Assembly (NCBI GenBank): GCA_905221605.1
Contig: CAJNDS010000174.1
Location: 109,501-173,500, forward strand
Length of the DNA: 64,000 nucleotides
DNA from: Symbiodinium natans
Lineage: Eukaryota; Sar; Dinophyceae; Suessiales; Symbiodiniaceae
Direction: 5' to 3'
The notes under the pieces were generated by a model. It did no database searches. It saw only the letters and a program-made list of their open reading frames with translations, and was not told the DNA's origin. The translations under genes and the position numbers were made by a program. Positions within the stretch are counted from its first letter, which is position 1; every line of letters begins with the position of its first letter. Shown piece after piece: positions 63,928-64,000 of the stretch.

Positions 63928-64000
63928 GAAAGTGGGATGCCTTGCGCCGGCAGTTAGGAGGTGCCTTACATGCCGCTCATCTCTGGTCGGCACAACTCAC

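Overview
The window reads as nuclear DNA of a dinoflagellate. The best single indicator is 21 of the 22 bases of the dinoflagellate mRNA spliced leader, found at 12092-12113 at the 5' end of a retroposed element. Other signs agree: small exons in long introns, non-canonical GC and GA splice donors beside GT, CCCTAAA/TTTAGGG-like sequence scattered through introns, and heavy loads of simple repeats and degenerate retroelements. Genus cannot be fixed from the sequence.

Layout. (1) About 1.2-22.2 kb, plus strand: short exons of one large gene. It has Cys-rich pieces first, then a series of membrane segments in the order seen in protist GCC2/GCC3 (ephrin-receptor-like) multi-pass proteins. Its introns tend to start with TTTAGGG-like and end with CCCTAAA-like sequence. 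One intron holds a full-length retroposed, internally deleted LINE (12092-15388) with spliced leader, poly-A and a 14-bp target-site duplication. (2) 22.2-23.6 kb: a long AGT/ACT satellite and a 172-bp tandem duplication. (3) 24.4-27.5 kb, minus strand: a frameshifted retroelement-like reading frame with RanBP2-type zinc fingers, a membrane segment, a SWIM-like finger and a phospholipase-D-like nuclease domain, next to a 100-N assembly gap. (4) 27.7-29.4 kb: a tandem array of nested AT-rich palindromes. (5) 29.4-34.2 kb: a 2.2-2.35 kb pyrimidine-rich unit repeated in tandem, then G-rich runs. (6) 35.7-39.4 kb, plus strand: exons of an aminoacylase-1 (peptidase M20) gene, recognised exon by exon with consistent phase across its last three exons. 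(7) 39.4-56.2 kb: mostly non-coding, with microsatellites, minisatellites and a few gene candidates, including a secreted Cys-rich protein at 51.4 kb and a three-exon small gene at 52.65-53.09 kb.

(8) 56.26-63.93 kb is the most interesting part. A 6.7-kb tyrosine-recombinase element has split direct repeats in the A1 ... B1-A2-B2 order of PAT/Ngaro-type DIRS retrotransposons. Besides a degenerate recombinase it carries a membrane/Cys-rich ORF, a coiled-coil tail-anchored ORF and a broken Tpt1/KptA-like RNA 2'-phosphotransferase domain; no reverse transcriptase was recognised. It sits inside the left terminal inverted repeat of an AT-rich element of about 1 kb. Removing it restores that repeat almost exactly, which fixes the boundaries and shows no target-site duplication. 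Nearly all the mobile-element frames are broken, so they are mostly relics. The host genes appear independent of one another.
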